Source of the DNA: Erodium maritimum
Lineage: Eukaryota; Streptophyta; Magnoliopsida; Geraniales; Geraniaceae
Length of the DNA stretch: 64,000 nt
NCBI GenBank assembly: GCA_963921825.1
Contig: OY997592.1
Span: 53,278,336 to 53,342,335 of the forward strand
Direction: 5' to 3'
Every line of letters begins with the position of its first letter. Within the stretch, counting starts at the first letter, position 1. Under the pieces are notes generated by a model, which ran no database searches, was not told the DNA's origin, and was given only the letters and a program-made list of their open reading frames with translations. Shown in pieces: positions 34,465 through 46,659 of this stretch. A program made the position numbers and the translations under genes.

Positions 34465-36841
34465 GCGCAGGAAGAGACAAGGGATTACAAGTTTTATGGC
34501 TTTCAAACTGGACATGAGAAAAGACTATGAGCGGATGGAATGAGATTTATTCTCACTATCATGAAACGGTTGGGTTTGTCTGCCAAATGGATCTCTTTAC
34601 TATCTAGTTTTCTGAAAATAGTTATGAGCTCAGTTTGCTCAAGAGGTAGGGAGACCTCGAAATCTAGCCCAACAAGAGGAATTTAGTAAGGGGGCACCCT
34701 TTTTCCGTACTTTTTTTATTATTCTATACGGAAGGTATGTCTCAACTTCTCATGAAGGCGCAAAGGTCAAAGGATATTCATAGCGTCTCGGTTGTGCGAG
34801 GGGCGTGGGGTTCTCGCATATTTTTTTTTTATAGATGACTGTTATATCTTCTGTCGTACGATCTCAGCTGAGGCTCAGTCCATTCAAGATATTCAATGTG
34901 TGTTCGGGAATTTATTGGGTCAAGTACTTAATCTCCACAAATCGTGTAAAATATTATCTATTAGAGAGACGTATGAAAGTTCTATGTACTTAGGAGTACC
35001 AAACATGATTGGATGGAACCGAAATCAAACCATGGCTTATCTTGGGAGTCAAATCTTTAACATGGTCTATTCTTGGGATGGAAAGCTCCTCTCACCTACT
35101 AGTAAGGAGGGCATGATTCGTTCATTTTAACCTCTCTTCATGTGTATATCATGTCGGTTTTTCATGTTCCCATGAGAATAGTTAATTGGATCTATGTAGC
35201 ACTGGTCAAATTCTGGTGGGGTCGTAAATCCTCGAAGGTTAGGCCTATTATCAGAAAAGATTGGGATAGGCTTTGTACGCCAAAGTCACATTGGGGAATA
35301 GGGTTTTGATATCTACAGGATGTTAATACGGCTCTTCTAGGGAAGTAGACATGGGGACTAATACATAAACCCGAGTCTTTGGTTGTCTGGGTGCTCAAAG
35401 CCAATTGTTTTTCGACTACAGACTTTTCGCATGCTCGGCCCGGGTATGTCTGAGCTTCACTTGGTCTAGAATTTATTCTACACGATCTCTACAAAGAGAA
35501 GAGAAGACCTATAGGTCGCGATATGATATGGGCGTTCCACCCTTATCTCCAAAGCCCCATGCCTTATAGAGGAAGAGACGCATGTCCAAACAACTTCTCT
35601 GGTGTTAGTGGGAGCCCTACTAGCTAGCATTATGGTACCGAGTACTCATTATTGGGATGTAAATCTTATTGATAATATCTTCTTACCACTGGACTAGGAA
35701 CGTATCCTTGAGGTTCCCTTGTCCTCAGATAGGATCAAAGACGAATTGTATGGGGTTAAGTCAGAGACGGGCATTACTAAACTAAAGCGGGATATAGAAT
35801 CATGTCTACTAACAAACAGCATGCCCGTCTAGGAGGAGGGCCAAAGACCTTGGTGGACATTTGGGTCATATCTATTCACCCTCGCCTATGGATTTTCTTA
35901 TAGTGGGCTCTCTCGGATACCTTGCAGGTGGCTAGTAATCTTCATCAGTGCTATGTCCTTATTTCATCGTTATGCGCTATCTATGCCCATTCAATGAAAA
36001 GATTATTCATCTTATGGTCTACTGTGGCTTTACTCGGTATGTAGGTCTCGGCTTTAAGGATTACCTACATCAGGGAAGAGGCTAACTTTTGCTGATTGGT
36101 GGGGTCTGTTCATAGGAAGGGCCATTCTGGGCAGGATTACTGAGATATTGTGTTACCTCTAAGAGATTTGGAAGGCACGTAATGCACATGTCTGGGGGGC
36201 CTTCATCCCAATCTTCCGTTGGGGTTTCATCGGTTGTGGGAAGCTAATTCTTCGCCACTACCACCTCGGAATACATCACCCTAGTTTATGTAATAACCAC
36301 TCCCGGTCAACGCTAGTCAAACCTGCGAAAAACAGGAAAATTTAAAAAATTTAAGACAGACACTCAAGGGAACCTAAATTGACCCCGAGGGTCATACCGG
36401 ACTTAAGTTGACCCCGATATCGACCAAAGTGAGTTCCGGGGGACTCAGAGCAACTTTCTGGTCACTTTGGGAAAAGTTGACTTTTCGCTGGAAAAGTCAA
36501 CCGAGCGACGTTTTGGTCCATTCGAGGACCGTTTTGGATCCAAAAGGTTTATCCGTCGTCGATGCGGTCTTAGTTGAGCCGTTTCCTTGTAGCACGTGAA
36601 GTTTCGTAATTTTTGGGAAAAAGTGCCCGTTCGGGGCCTGAAACGTCCGATTTTCGCGAATCTGATTGGAAAATATCTAGTAGATATTTTCCAAAAGGTG
36701 TGGGACCCACCTTGCCACTTGTCCAGCAAGTGGTGGTGTTAGTTTTGGGGGGAAAATAAAGATGAAGCTATATGGGGGGGTTCGGCCAAGGTGATTTTAA
36801 AAGAGAAAAAATAGAAAAAAAAGAAGAGACAGGTTTAGAGA

Positions 36842-36941
36842 GAGGAGGAGGAGGAGGAGAAGAAGAAGAAGAAGAAGAAGAAGAAGAAGAAGAAGAAGAA
36901 GAAGAAGAAGAAGAAGAAGAAGAAGAAGAAGAAGAAGAAGA
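36842..36941. repeat. (GGA)n/(GAA)n microsatellite
   Basis: About 100 bp of GGA and then GAA triplets, lying in the 5' half of the solo LTR. The run of Glu codons in one frame and Leu codons on the other strand is a by-product of the repeat. Confidence 0.95.
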
Positions 36942-38118
36942 GTTTGGGAGAGATCTAACCCTTGGATCGTCTCAAAGCTAGGAGAAATCGAACTCCCCTC
37001 GTCTTCCTCTACGGTAATCACCAAACCAATCTTCGATTTGATTAATTTTGGAAGTTAGGGTTTGTGTAAAACTATTAGTTTTGGGTTGTATTGAGGTTGG
37101 GGGATCGTTGGAGACGTTTTGGAGTGAAGGGGGACGTTTTCCGGTGACCGGGAGCTCGGTAGGAGCTTCGGCCACCATAGGGGGTGGCCGGCCACCATGG
37201 GGGGGGGGGGTGGCTGGCCGGAGCTAGGGCCGGCCACCACCATGTTGGGCCGGGCCCACTTGAACCCTAGGGCCCACGGCCAAGTTGGGCCGGGTGGGGC
37301 CCACATGCTCGGGTGATCGGGTTTTGTGTTCGGGTGGTTTAGAACGTTCCCCGGACCATTTATCCATAACCGAATCGAAATTTGGAATTAAAATACGAGA
37401 GTTGTAATTATCGGGTTTAGAAACTTTAAACGTTAATTAATTGACTCGGAAGGCGAAATTCGATTCCGTCGAGTGCATAGGAACCCTCAATTTATTCTAA
37501 GACCGTAGAAACAAAAACGGGAATTTTTGGAGCCCCGGAAGAGCGTTTCCAAAACCCGGGCAGATTCGCCATGTCGGGCGAATCGGGCTTTTCCGGGTCC
37601 TTTATCGACAATGTCGAGTAATTGGGAAGTTTGGGAGTGATCGACATTGTCAGGGTTACGTTTGGGCGTTAAGTTTACTGAATTTAAGTTTATTCCTACG
37701 AGTTTAAAAGTGCCTTAAAACTGTGTTCTTTTAGATCGTGCTGCAGACCGAGGGAAAGGAAAGCTAGACGAGTGACTGAGATCACGCCGGAGATTGTTGG
37801 TTATCTTTTGGAGAATATATACGAGGTAGGGAAAAGTAGCCGGATCTCGGCCCTGACTAAGGAAAGTTAACAGTAGAAATGCATGTGACACTGGGGTGTC
37901 GTGGGTTAAGTGGGTTATCGAATATTAGAAAGGCATGATACGGGAATGTAGCGAATATTGGAAATGCATGTGACACTTAGTAGTGTCGTAAGAGCAGAGA
38001 ACTTAGCGTTATTAGAATTACTGGAGGCATATGACCATGCCCGGAGGTTGATTGTGAAACTGTTGATATTAGGACTGTTGGAGGCATTGGTTATGCCGGA
38101 GGTTGATTGTGTATTTTG

Positions 38119-38700
38119 TGTCTTGGGTGGCCATGAGAGCCCGTGTTTTACTGTTGTGTCTTGGGTGGCCATGAGAGCCCGTACTTTACTGTTGTATCTT
38201 GGGCGGCCATGAGTGCCCGTGGGGTTGTTGAACCCGTGTCTTTACTGTTGGTGTGTCTTGGGAGGCCATGAGTGCCCATGAGGTTGTTGAACCTGTGTCT
38301 TTACTGTTGGTGTGTCTTGGGAGGTCGTGAGTGCCTGTGGGGTTGTTGAACACATGAGTTACTGTTGGTGTGTCTTGGGTGGCCATGAGTGCCGTGGGGT
38401 TGTTGAGCCCGTGAGTTACTGTTGGTGTGTCTTGGATGGCCATGAGTGCCCGTGGGGTTGTTGAGCCCGTGAGTTACTGTTGGTGTGTCTTGGGTGGCCA
38501 TGAGTGCCCGTGGGGTCGTTGAGCCCGTGAGTTATGGTTGGTGTGTCTTGGGAGGTCGTGAGTGCCCGTGGGGTTGTTGAGCCTGTGAGTTATGGTTGGT
38601 GTGTCTTGGGAGGCCGTGAGTGCCTGTGGGGTTGTTGAGTCTGTGTTTTACTGTTGGTGTATTGGGTGGCCATGAGTGTCTGTGGAGTGTTGAACCTGTG
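38119..38700. repeat. Tandem array of about 60-bp units in the solo LTR
   Basis: Units contain GTGTCTTGGGTGGCCATGAG, then TGCCCGTGGGGTTGTTGA and GAGTTACTGTTG. Roughly nine full units are present, the first ones shorter. The relative LTR at 2076-5399 has a shorter, more varied version near 3090-3460 on the - strand, so copy number has changed since they separated. Confidence 0.85.
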
Positions 38701-38804
38701 TTGTTGCTGTTTGTTGAACTTTGCTTGTGATTGTGATTGTGTTTGCCCGAGGTTAGTGACCCGACTGTGTGTCGGGAAGTGGTGTGGAATTTGGCTGGCT
38801 TGCC

Positions 38805-38930
38805 CGAGTTCGAGTCTTGGTAAGTTGCGAGCGTTCTTTGGCTGGCCTGATCCGTGTTCGAGTCTCGGCAGGTTGCGAGCGTTCTTTGGCTAGCCTGACC
38901 GAGTTCGAGTCTCGGCAGGTTGTGAGCGTT
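38805..38930. repeat. Three about 52-bp repeats with GTTCGAGTC core
   Basis: Three direct copies of TTGCGAGCGTTCTTTGGCT and GTTCGAGTCTCGGCAGGTT. The GTTCGAGTC core resembles a tRNA B box, but no A box or cloverleaf is seen, so I call it only a repeat. Confidence 0.7.
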
Positions 38931-40246
38931 TTTAGGCGATGGAAAAGGCGGCTCCCCTTCCGACTAGCTATCGGAAAAGTAGCTCGGTTTATCGCCAACA
39001 GGTCGACCGCCTGGAGCCTGACAGGGATCCGCAAAGCGCGTGGGGCAGGCTCGAGCCCAGCCAGTTAGCAACCGGCACTGAGCAGCTGACAGGAGTGCGA
39101 TCCTTTGTGATCTTGCTTGGTGTGCGATCCTTTGTGATCTTGGGTGTTGCGTGGTGGTCTATCGTGTCTTTGGAGGAGGTCGTCAATCGTTGTGTCGGGT
39201 CTACTTTACGTGTACGAGTGTTGTGTAGGTTGAGGAAAGTATCTGCGGGTTGTGTGTCAGTTGAGTTACTTGAGTTTGGGGATAGTGATCCCCGGTGTTG
39301 AGTTAGTTGCTGGTGTTACCGGCATTGTCTGCTAATTATGTCGTAGTCAGTCTGTTTTCCGTGATGGTGAGCGAACGCTCACCCCTAGCTGCTTTTCCTA
39401 CAGGTACCGGTCGCAGGTTGGACTAGGTGAGCTTCTGAAGCTTGAAGAGCTAGGAGCGGGATTCTTGGTTTATTTTGAGTCTAGCGACGGATACCATACT
39501 TTTGTCCATTTGTTGGGACGTATTTTAAGTTGTAAATACTATTTTGTTGAACAAATGGTGATTTTTAAAGTGATTTAATGTAAAAGGTTTCAAAATGTTT
39601 TATTGTTTTAAAAGTTCACGTCCTGAGTTCGGTTTACTGAAATTGGGGCGTGACAGTTTACATCTAAATGGATCCCACCACCTTCAGACATGATATTCTA
39701 TAATGTTTAAGGGGCGGTATTTCAGAACTCATCATAGTCGGCTTGGGGCATTATAGCTAGACCAGTAGAAGAGAGGTCTACCTGTTCGAGAATAGAGTGG
39801 TGGATGGGGTATGGTCCCCAATTATGATTGAGGGTTGTACGATTAGAACAACAATAAAAAATGTTCCGACCCTAAGGGATGGGCCCATTGTGATATGTTC
39901 AGATGCCCATATTTTGATTACCATGATCAAAGCATTCTTCTAACTTCTTCCCCGATAGGTACTCTCATTAGGAATATTCACCACATGCTACATCATGTCG
40001 AGAATGTTAGACTCGAATTTTTCAAAATAACTGCAAACAACGTATCTTATTGGGTAACCAAAGAAACTCATTCTATACTTGTTCTTTAATGAACAGGGTT
40101 GCACTTACTTGACGCACTTCCTTGTATCCTTTGTTAGATAATCAATAAAGTATGATATCCTTCGCTAAAAAATTAGAACGTGAGCAAGAAGTGAACACAA
40201 ATATGTTCAGCTTTTTCTTGTTCTCGTCTTTGTCTCCTTTTTTGTC

Positions 40247-42655
40247 TTTTTTTACAGGGAAATGATTGAATGTTATAGATAAAAAAATAATGAAACACAG
40301 ATAAATCACCCACCACCAAAAAGAAAGTAGTGAAATAATAGTCCTAACAATATTGGATCATAACACAAAATAAAAGAGCTCAAGGCACCAAATCGCTTCA
40401 CTGATATGTTCGGAAGGGGATACTACTGTAGCGTTTGTCGATACCAATACATCAAACACGAACTAGAAGTTGGGATAGAGCGGACCCATTTCTGAAAAGT
40501 ACTATGGCGGACAGAATACTCCTCATGGTTACCAGGGCATGTCGTCATATCTGGAATAATAAAAGTAGGGCTCTAAAATGAAGGATTGTTGGCATGCAAG
40601 AAGGTAAGGATGTACCATACTAGCTCTTGGTTGAACCTCTGCCACCTTACATCCAGTGGGTGGTCATGCTGGCCAGACCACCACTAGACCACTTCATACT
40701 CATTTCGCGAGTCGAGGGTGCTTATAGCCCCCGTCGCTGCAAGTGAATCCCTTATTGATCGTCTGATTCCTTCCGACTCCGCCTCCTCTTCCTCTTGCTC
40801 GGGACGCTTTCTCCCGAACGACACAGAGGTAGTGACCTTTTGACGAGCGTTCTCCTGGTTCCTCGGGAGGTCGCCTATGGATCCAGACGTCGTCATTGGA
40901 AAGCCTATATGGCCGATGCATGCCGACTTGGCTCTTCCCAACTTTGGGCCGAAGCTTTGCTCCTTCTCATCCTCCTATTCTACCTTTGTGCCATTGGAGC
41001 AAAAAGTCGGGTCAGATGTCCCGATAATCCTCCTACATAGGCCCAATTTGTCCCCAGGTCGGATTGCCCATGTCGGGATCTCACCAATGGTTATCGTGGG
41101 TCAGTTGGCGACCTCAGCGAGGGGCCCCTAATTCCTCCCTCAAAGGGGTAAGCTGTGAACAAGTATCTCGCAAAGCTCCACCCAAAACACTGATCGGGTA
41201 GTTTCTCGTACGAAACATGTAAAAGGGTACGAACCTGTGACTTAGTGAGTCTAAACCATAGTTGAATCTGAAGTAGGACCCAAATGTCCAATCGAATCTG
41301 ATTGCGTATAAAATCGCCCCACCATATATCGTCTGCATCATCATCCACTACCAAACAGATTCTCAACGCTCTCCCCAACTGGAATCCCATGCCTCTGTTC
41401 CATACTCCCACTGGCATATTTGAAATTCTTGCCTAGACCAAGAAATGCGTGAATATCATGTCTCCGGATCTTATATGGGGTCTTAAGTCAATGAACATTA
41501 CCAACAAAATTCTGAACGCCCATGGTTCCCGTGCTAGTACTCGTGCATGTTCTTTTACCATTTTGAGAAAGAAAGCGACTGCCCCCTCCTCCAACGGTCT
41601 GGTCTCCACATTTCGAAGCTCTCATAAGTCCTTCAGCTAGTCCACTAAAGTCTTCCAGAAAAAAGGTTGTGCTATGAGGACCTTGGCTGCAAGTGCATAG
41701 GCGAAATTAGCCCCCTATCCATAGACCTCCGACGGGTGTACAATCACCTCCTTGTTTTACGAAACCCCCATCCTTACTCCTAGATCTCCCAAACGCAAAT
41801 GGTCATTGCCCGATGTCCTTCCGCTCCGACTTGAATTATCGAACGTGTCCCAACCGACCCGAATACGGTCTTGGGTACCCCTTATTCCCGATCTGTCACA
41901 AGTCGACCCGCCCTCCCGTTCAACGAGCCTCTAGGCCTCCCCGCCCCGTTATGAACCGGGTCTTGCTCTCGTTTGATCGGGTGTCCAGTTTCCATTGGGC
42001 TTCGGCCCAAACATGGATGGTGAAGGCCCGTCATTTGAGCCTTCCGATCAGGAACCCTAGACATTCCTTTTCCTTCACAACGCTGCCATGTCGGGCCGCC
42101 CTTGTGCCTAGTCGATGTACTCTCACTGTCGCCGTGAGTTTCTGGCAGTAGTAACGAGGGGACTTTCGGGAGGCTACCCCCGAATGCCACCACCACCTCT
42201 GTGTCATTGTTCCCCGAGTCGACCTCCTTTGGCGAGAATCTTCCCCACAAAATGTTGTTCTATCCTTTGTTTTCAAGGTCTAGGACCCAAGACCAGAGTT
42301 TTGCGGACAACACCCCGTGGGCCTTCCAACATACCTCTTGATTTCTCTGGCTCTCTTTCCCTCTAGAAATCATTGAATTTCCTTGTTCCACCGCCCTGAT
42401 GGCGAAGAACACCACATATTGTTTCCCTTACTGCGACGTCCCATCCGAGATCGGTGATTGAGGATCGAGAGATCGATTTATTTTCTGAGACAACGGGGTT
42501 GGAGACGTTGGAGGGGAATCCCCAATCGACCTTACTTCCTATCCATCGTCGCTCGACGTATAATGACTGCCGGACTTGGTTTGAGTTGACGTCGCCATTG
42601 ATGTCGCTTGAAAACCCTAGCTTTTAATAGATAAAAGGAGGGTCGCATACCATTG
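40247..42655 (-). mobile_element. LINE ORF1-type retroposon with 16-bp TSD, no ORF2
   Basis: TGTCTCCTTTTTTGTC (40231-40246) and TGTCTCCTTTTCTGTC (42656-42671) differ at one position and flank the insert. The 3' end on the - strand is an A-run at 40247-40253. Codons at 41417-41091 read GVWNRGMGFQLGRALRICLV and later VSYEKLPDQCFG, which match the DUF4283/zf-CCHC_4 gag-like region of plant LINE ORF1, with the knuckle no longer complete. The segment at about 40380-40760 shares the block encoding AISTLxSRNE with 49701-50825 and with the copy ending at 5899. There is no endonuclease or reverse transcriptase, and the coding part is broken. Confidence 0.8.
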
Positions 42656-42671
42656 TGTCTCCTTTTCTGTC

Positions 42672-43954
42672 ATTCTCTTCTATATATTAGAATACAATTA
42701 AATAGGGGGTGTTTGATAAACCTGATTGCCCCGGTCCATCCAAGAACCAGCCCGAGCCTCAAATAGAAAGACTCATATGTTAGATTAGATCAAATGTTAG
42801 ATCCACAGGTCATCCAATCTGGTCGCGTATACTCCAAGCCCTATGTAGAGTCCAAATTTCAAAGTAGGCTATTTATTTAAGTTCTTGTTGGTATCTCCGA
42901 ACGCGTAATCAACAGATTATTGAACACGTTTGTTCGGTCTCCATTCCTTTGGCGGAAACTAATTTTAATCTGTACCAAATAAACCTATGAAATAGCTAGA
43001 GATTGGTGAAGTTTAGATATTTATTGTTGAGGATACATGGAGATATCCTATTAGCAGGAGGAGATATCACAGACCGTTACGTGTTGTTGTGGAAGGAATA
43101 TCCCTACAAAATGCTGCCTCCTTGGTGGGCAATTTTTATGCATAGACTTGTCTTGAGTCAGTGGGAGAATCAAGATTCGCACCGATCATACTCTTGATGA
43201 CGGCAAGTTCAACTTGATCAAAATAGGGCAGTGATCGGGAGGGATGTATTGTTGCTGATGCATGCGCCAGTGGATGTTGGAAGTGTTATGGCCATCAATG
43301 TATCTTGGTTTCTAGTGTTGCGACTATAATGTGTTTTGAGTGTATACTAGGTTATCCCCATTAAGTATGAAACCTTGTTGCAGCGGATCCATTTGCAAGT
43401 ATACAGACCATTTGTGTATATCGTGAACTAAGTACTAGTTACTAATCTAAAGAGGTTTCATTTATAAATTTGCTTTCGCTGATAAAAAATATTACTAGCT
43501 ACTGATTGTTGAATCTCCGCTTTGATTACATAGAAATGCCTTTTCCGGGCAAGGCTATTCCAGCTCAACTGTTTTTGAGGATGTTGTGTCCATTTGAATG
43601 TGTTGATTTCTGATTGGGGGTAACTGTTTCTCTAAGTTGAATTCTCATCCCTGTAACACATACTAACTTGTTGGGGATTTCATACCAAATCATCTGCAGA
43701 CTACGCTTTTGTGATCCAAACATGTTTTTCAGGATCATATGTCTTTGGTACAATGAGAATTTCCACCTATTCTTTCACATCAAAAACAAGGTCCCTAACC
43801 TGGTTTCTTACTTCAGGAGAGAGCAAGAGAATCAGTCTGTTGCATCCTCCTCGAACCTGATATAAAACAGATTTTAGAAGAGGATATTGAATTTTACGGG
43901 AACCTGACATGTTCTCCAATAGAAACAATCTTTTCTAACAACAAAAGGAAGAAA
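42672..43954. other. Unassigned DNA with a LINE-like 3' tail
   Basis: No gene is recognised. A tail of LINE type (TTTCATTTATAAATTTGCTT then TCGCTGATAAAAAA) ends near 43487 on +, so the few hundred bases before it are probably a retroposon 3' end. Its start and target duplication were not found. The remainder has only short broken frames. Confidence 0.45.
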
Positions 43955-44111
43955 CTAAAACCAAAATAAAGAATGTAATAGTAGCAGTTATATTGTAAGA
44001 AGGGGACGTCTTTCTTAGAGTGATAATCAGCTTTAAGCACTTGTTTTTAAATTCTCTCCACTATTACTAATGTTTTATGTGTGTTTTTTTTCTGTCTGTT
44101 ATATAGAGGTC

Positions 44112-46508
44112 GAGATTGGGAGAAAATCCTAGAAGGTACAAGACTTGGACTTCTATTCTCATCAAATTCAAGAGGAAACTTAATCTCTAGCGGTCCAAGA
44201 CTCTCAATTTTGGGGATAGGATAACACTAATCAAATCTTCTATATTCACTCTCCCTCTATATTATGTCTCTCTTCAAAACCCCTAAAAAAGTTTTAAAAG
44301 AAATAGAGATGTGACAAAAGAGGTTTTTATGAAATAGTTTCGTGACTAAAAAGGTTTTTCACAAGGTAAAATGAGGCATAGTTTGCACTCCAAGAGAGAG
44401 AGAGGGTCTTGGAATTAAGAGCCTTTATATTATGAACACAACAATCTTAGCAAAATAGTGGTGGAGGTTTGCATTAGAGACTAATTCTCTCTAGAAGAAA
44501 TTTATTTGTGCTAAATATGGATGGTGTGTAGAAGATTGTGATTTATCACAAATTAAGATCTCAGGTAATCAGAATTTTCTCAACCACATTTAGGCACTCT
44601 TATCTGACCAAAAAATCAGCAATTCAGTTGGTTTTGCGGGTTTGGAATGGTTTGTCTAATGCTTTGATGGTGGATTTGGGGGGGGGGGGGGGGGGGGGGG
44701 GGGACACTTAGTTAACTGATGTCCTACTTAAGGCTAGATTTCAAAGATTATTAAGAATTTGAAGGTGGCTCACTTCTGGAACAATGGCATCTGGTATATT
44801 CACTTTAGAAGACATCTTATAGGGTGGGAGCTTGGTCAGTTTAGAGTCCTATCAGAACTACTTAACCTCTTCAGCCTTCAAGACTCATGTGAAGACAAAG
44901 TTTCCTGGAAAATTCATGAAGCAGGCTTTCAGGTGAAGAAGATGTATAATTTCTTAGAGGAAGCAGATTTGCAAGATCAACTTTGGGCTAAGCTACTTTG
45001 GTCTCCTCTCTTGCCCACCAAGATATCAGCCTTTGCCTGGTTAACTTGTCATAATTCTATTCCCGAAAAGCTTTTTTTAGATGGCAGAGGTCTGAAATTT
45101 AATCTACGTGATACGCTTTGTCCTTTCTGTGATCAAGACTTTGAAGAAATAAATCATATCCTCTTAACCTATCATAGATCCTGGTTAGTTTGGTCTGTTG
45201 TGTTGGACTGGTGGGGCATCAAAGGAGCTGTTTTGAGAGATTTTTTATGTTTCATCTATTACTAGGTATATCTTAGTCCTAAAACCTCTTTAATTCAGTG
45301 GAGGAATATCTCTTTTATTTCCCTTTGGCATATCTCGCTAGCAAGAAATGCTCTTATTTTCAATAATAATACTTCATCTTCTCTGGTTATACTAATCCAG
45401 AGTTATTCCTTCAATTTGTAGTGGAGTCTCTTCCAAAACTTTCAGTTTTTCTCCTTCAAAGAGTGGGTTACTTCACCAAAGCCCTGCACTAGGAGAAAAC
45501 TCAAAACTTAGACAGTAACTCATAATATTGTCACTTTTGGTGGATCCTTCTTGATTGCTTGAAGGTTAAGTTATATATTTGTAGTCATGGTTCCCTTCTT
45601 ATTTATTTTCATGGACGGCCTCTATATTGTTTCACTATTGATCATACCTCTAAGGATCCTTGTTAAGGATATCTGATCTTGGTTTTCTTGGGTCTAGACT
45701 TGGGACTCAATTTCATGATACTTCTGTGACTTTTTGTAGGTGGGATTTAGGGTGGATTAGGGGGGTTTTGTAGGGGGGGTGTGGTGAGGATGGTAAGGTC
45801 TATTATTAGTTTCTCATGGGTTCTTCTCCTTCCCTCTTTGTCTTTTTTTTTTAGTGTGGGTAGGCATGGTTGCTTCCATCAATTAGGTTTTTTTTTATAT
45901 ATAGAGAGTGGGTAGATCTTTTGTATGGGTTGGAGTGTTTTGTATTTTATTTTTTACTCAGTCTTCATATGGTTGCTACTCACTCCTCTTGATTTCTGTT
46001 TCCATACTAACATCATTTCTCAACTCCTTCAGTCATCAATTTGCAACACTTGTTGTTTTACTGATTTTAGTGTTGCGTAATAGGAAATCTCTTTGGGAGA
46101 GTATTGTTGGAGGTTTTATCAGATCAAGGAACTGGCAGCTCAAGTCTTGGAAGGTTCTGCTTCGTAGTTCGGCTTGATTGATTGTTCAATTGGGGTGTTA
46201 TTTTGATTTCTTGAGGAACAAGAAAGATAAAATGGATCATTAATTTGGGGTTTTTTCTCGTTACTTCAAAACAAGTAAGAGGAATTGGTTCAATATGGTT
46301 TGTTAGGGATTTTTTTATTATCTGTTTAGAGTTGTTTCAGTTGGGTAGTTGGTTTTGTTGTGATATTAGTTTGTTTGGGTTCTTAGTTTGGGTTGATTGG
46401 TGTGCTTGTTAACCTCAATCCCTTGTATTATTTTTTTAGAGTTTACTCTTGGCCCCTTCTTTATTTCAAAGAATTCGCCCATCAATAAATTTTTGCTGAT
46501 CAAAAAAA
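44112..46508 (+). mobile_element. 5'-truncated LINE with 11-bp TSD
   Basis: ATATAGAGGTC at 44101-44111 and 46509-46519 flanks the insert exactly, and the 3' end is CAATAAATTTTTGCTGATC plus A8. The first 250 bp encode the end of a LINE reverse transcriptase (LNFGDRITLIKSSIFTLPLYY). Codons 44759-45265 give a zf-RVT domain (VSWKIHEAGFQVKKMYNFLE, LWSPLLPTKISAFAWL, and LCPFCDQDFEEINHIL with the Cys/His set). A long T-rich 3' UTR follows. There are stops in the first 600 bp. It was truncated at insertion, so ORF1, the endonuclease and most of the RT are absent. Confidence 0.88.
44678..44703. repeat. Poly-G tract, 26 bp
   Basis: An unbroken run of 26 G lies within the LINE, upstream of the zf-RVT segment. 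It could form a G-quadruplex, or its length may be affected by sequencing. Confidence 0.9.
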
Positions 46509-46659
46509 ATATAGAGGTCAAGTATCAGTTTTGGTCTTTCAGGCTGATCCTCGTTTTGAGTTGATCGCTTCCTACTCTATGTTTTTTTATTATAAAACAC
46601 GAGACATCAATAAAACCCTTATTGATAAAAAAAAATAAAACCAAATAAAGAATATAATA

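Larger units (their letters stand above)
36289..39655 (+). mobile_element. Solo LTR, 3,367 bp, with perfect TSD
   Basis: It begins TGTAATAACC and ends GGCGTGACA. The 5-bp duplication GTTTA is exact (36284-36288 and 39656-39660). There is no internal region, so it is a solo LTR left after recombination between the two LTRs of a full element. It is an opposite-strand relative of 2076-5399. Inside are a GAA microsatellite, a purine-rich leader-like stretch, an array of about 60-bp repeats and a triplet of about 52-bp repeats. Long-LTR Ty3/gypsy groups (Tekay/Del) fit the size, but the family is inferred. The intact duplication suggests moderate age. Confidence 0.88.
34465..40172 (+). mobile_element. 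Degraded LINE (RT, zf-RVT, RNase H), split by a solo LTR
   Basis: From about 34470 the frames read MALKLDMRKDYERMEW, typical of the start of a non-LTR reverse transcriptase. The catalytic box reads YFFFIDDCYIFC (34810-34855) where LFADD or YADD is usual, followed by LGQVLNLHKSC and MYLGVPNMIGWN (112 codons at 34792-35130). About 35300-36280 has scattered matches to the zf-RVT region. The 3,367-bp LTR at 36289-39655 interrupts it. After the LTR, 39656-40110 keeps an RNase H-like remnant (KWIPPPSDMIFYNV, and SDAHILITMIKAF in another frame). A tail AATAAAGTATGATATCC..CGCTAAAAAA ends near 40172. Many stops and frame changes show it is old. The 5' part with ORF1 and endonuclease is missing. Confidence 0.75.
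43980..46635 (+). mobile_element. Short retroposon (about 250 bp) interrupted by a LINE
   Basis: An imperfect direct repeat of about 24 bp, starting TAAAACCAAAATAAAGAATG, lies at 43955-43979 and a close variant lies at 46636-46659. The enclosed sequence without the LINE insertion (43980-44111 plus 46520-46635) ends CCCTTATTGATAAAAAAAA, a LINE or SINE type tail. It has no coding content. Confidence 0.65.

Noticed and set aside
36772-36981. Open frame with long poly-Glu run, and poly-Leu on the other strand
   Set aside because: By-product of the GAA microsatellite inside the solo LTR; no domain on either side.
38119-38700. Regular repeats that might suggest a CRISPR array
   Set aside because: Units are directly tandem without unique spacers and the DNA is plant nuclear.
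38810-38920. tRNA-like GTTCGAGTC motifs
   Set aside because: No acceptor stem or A box could be found; they form a direct repeat triplet.
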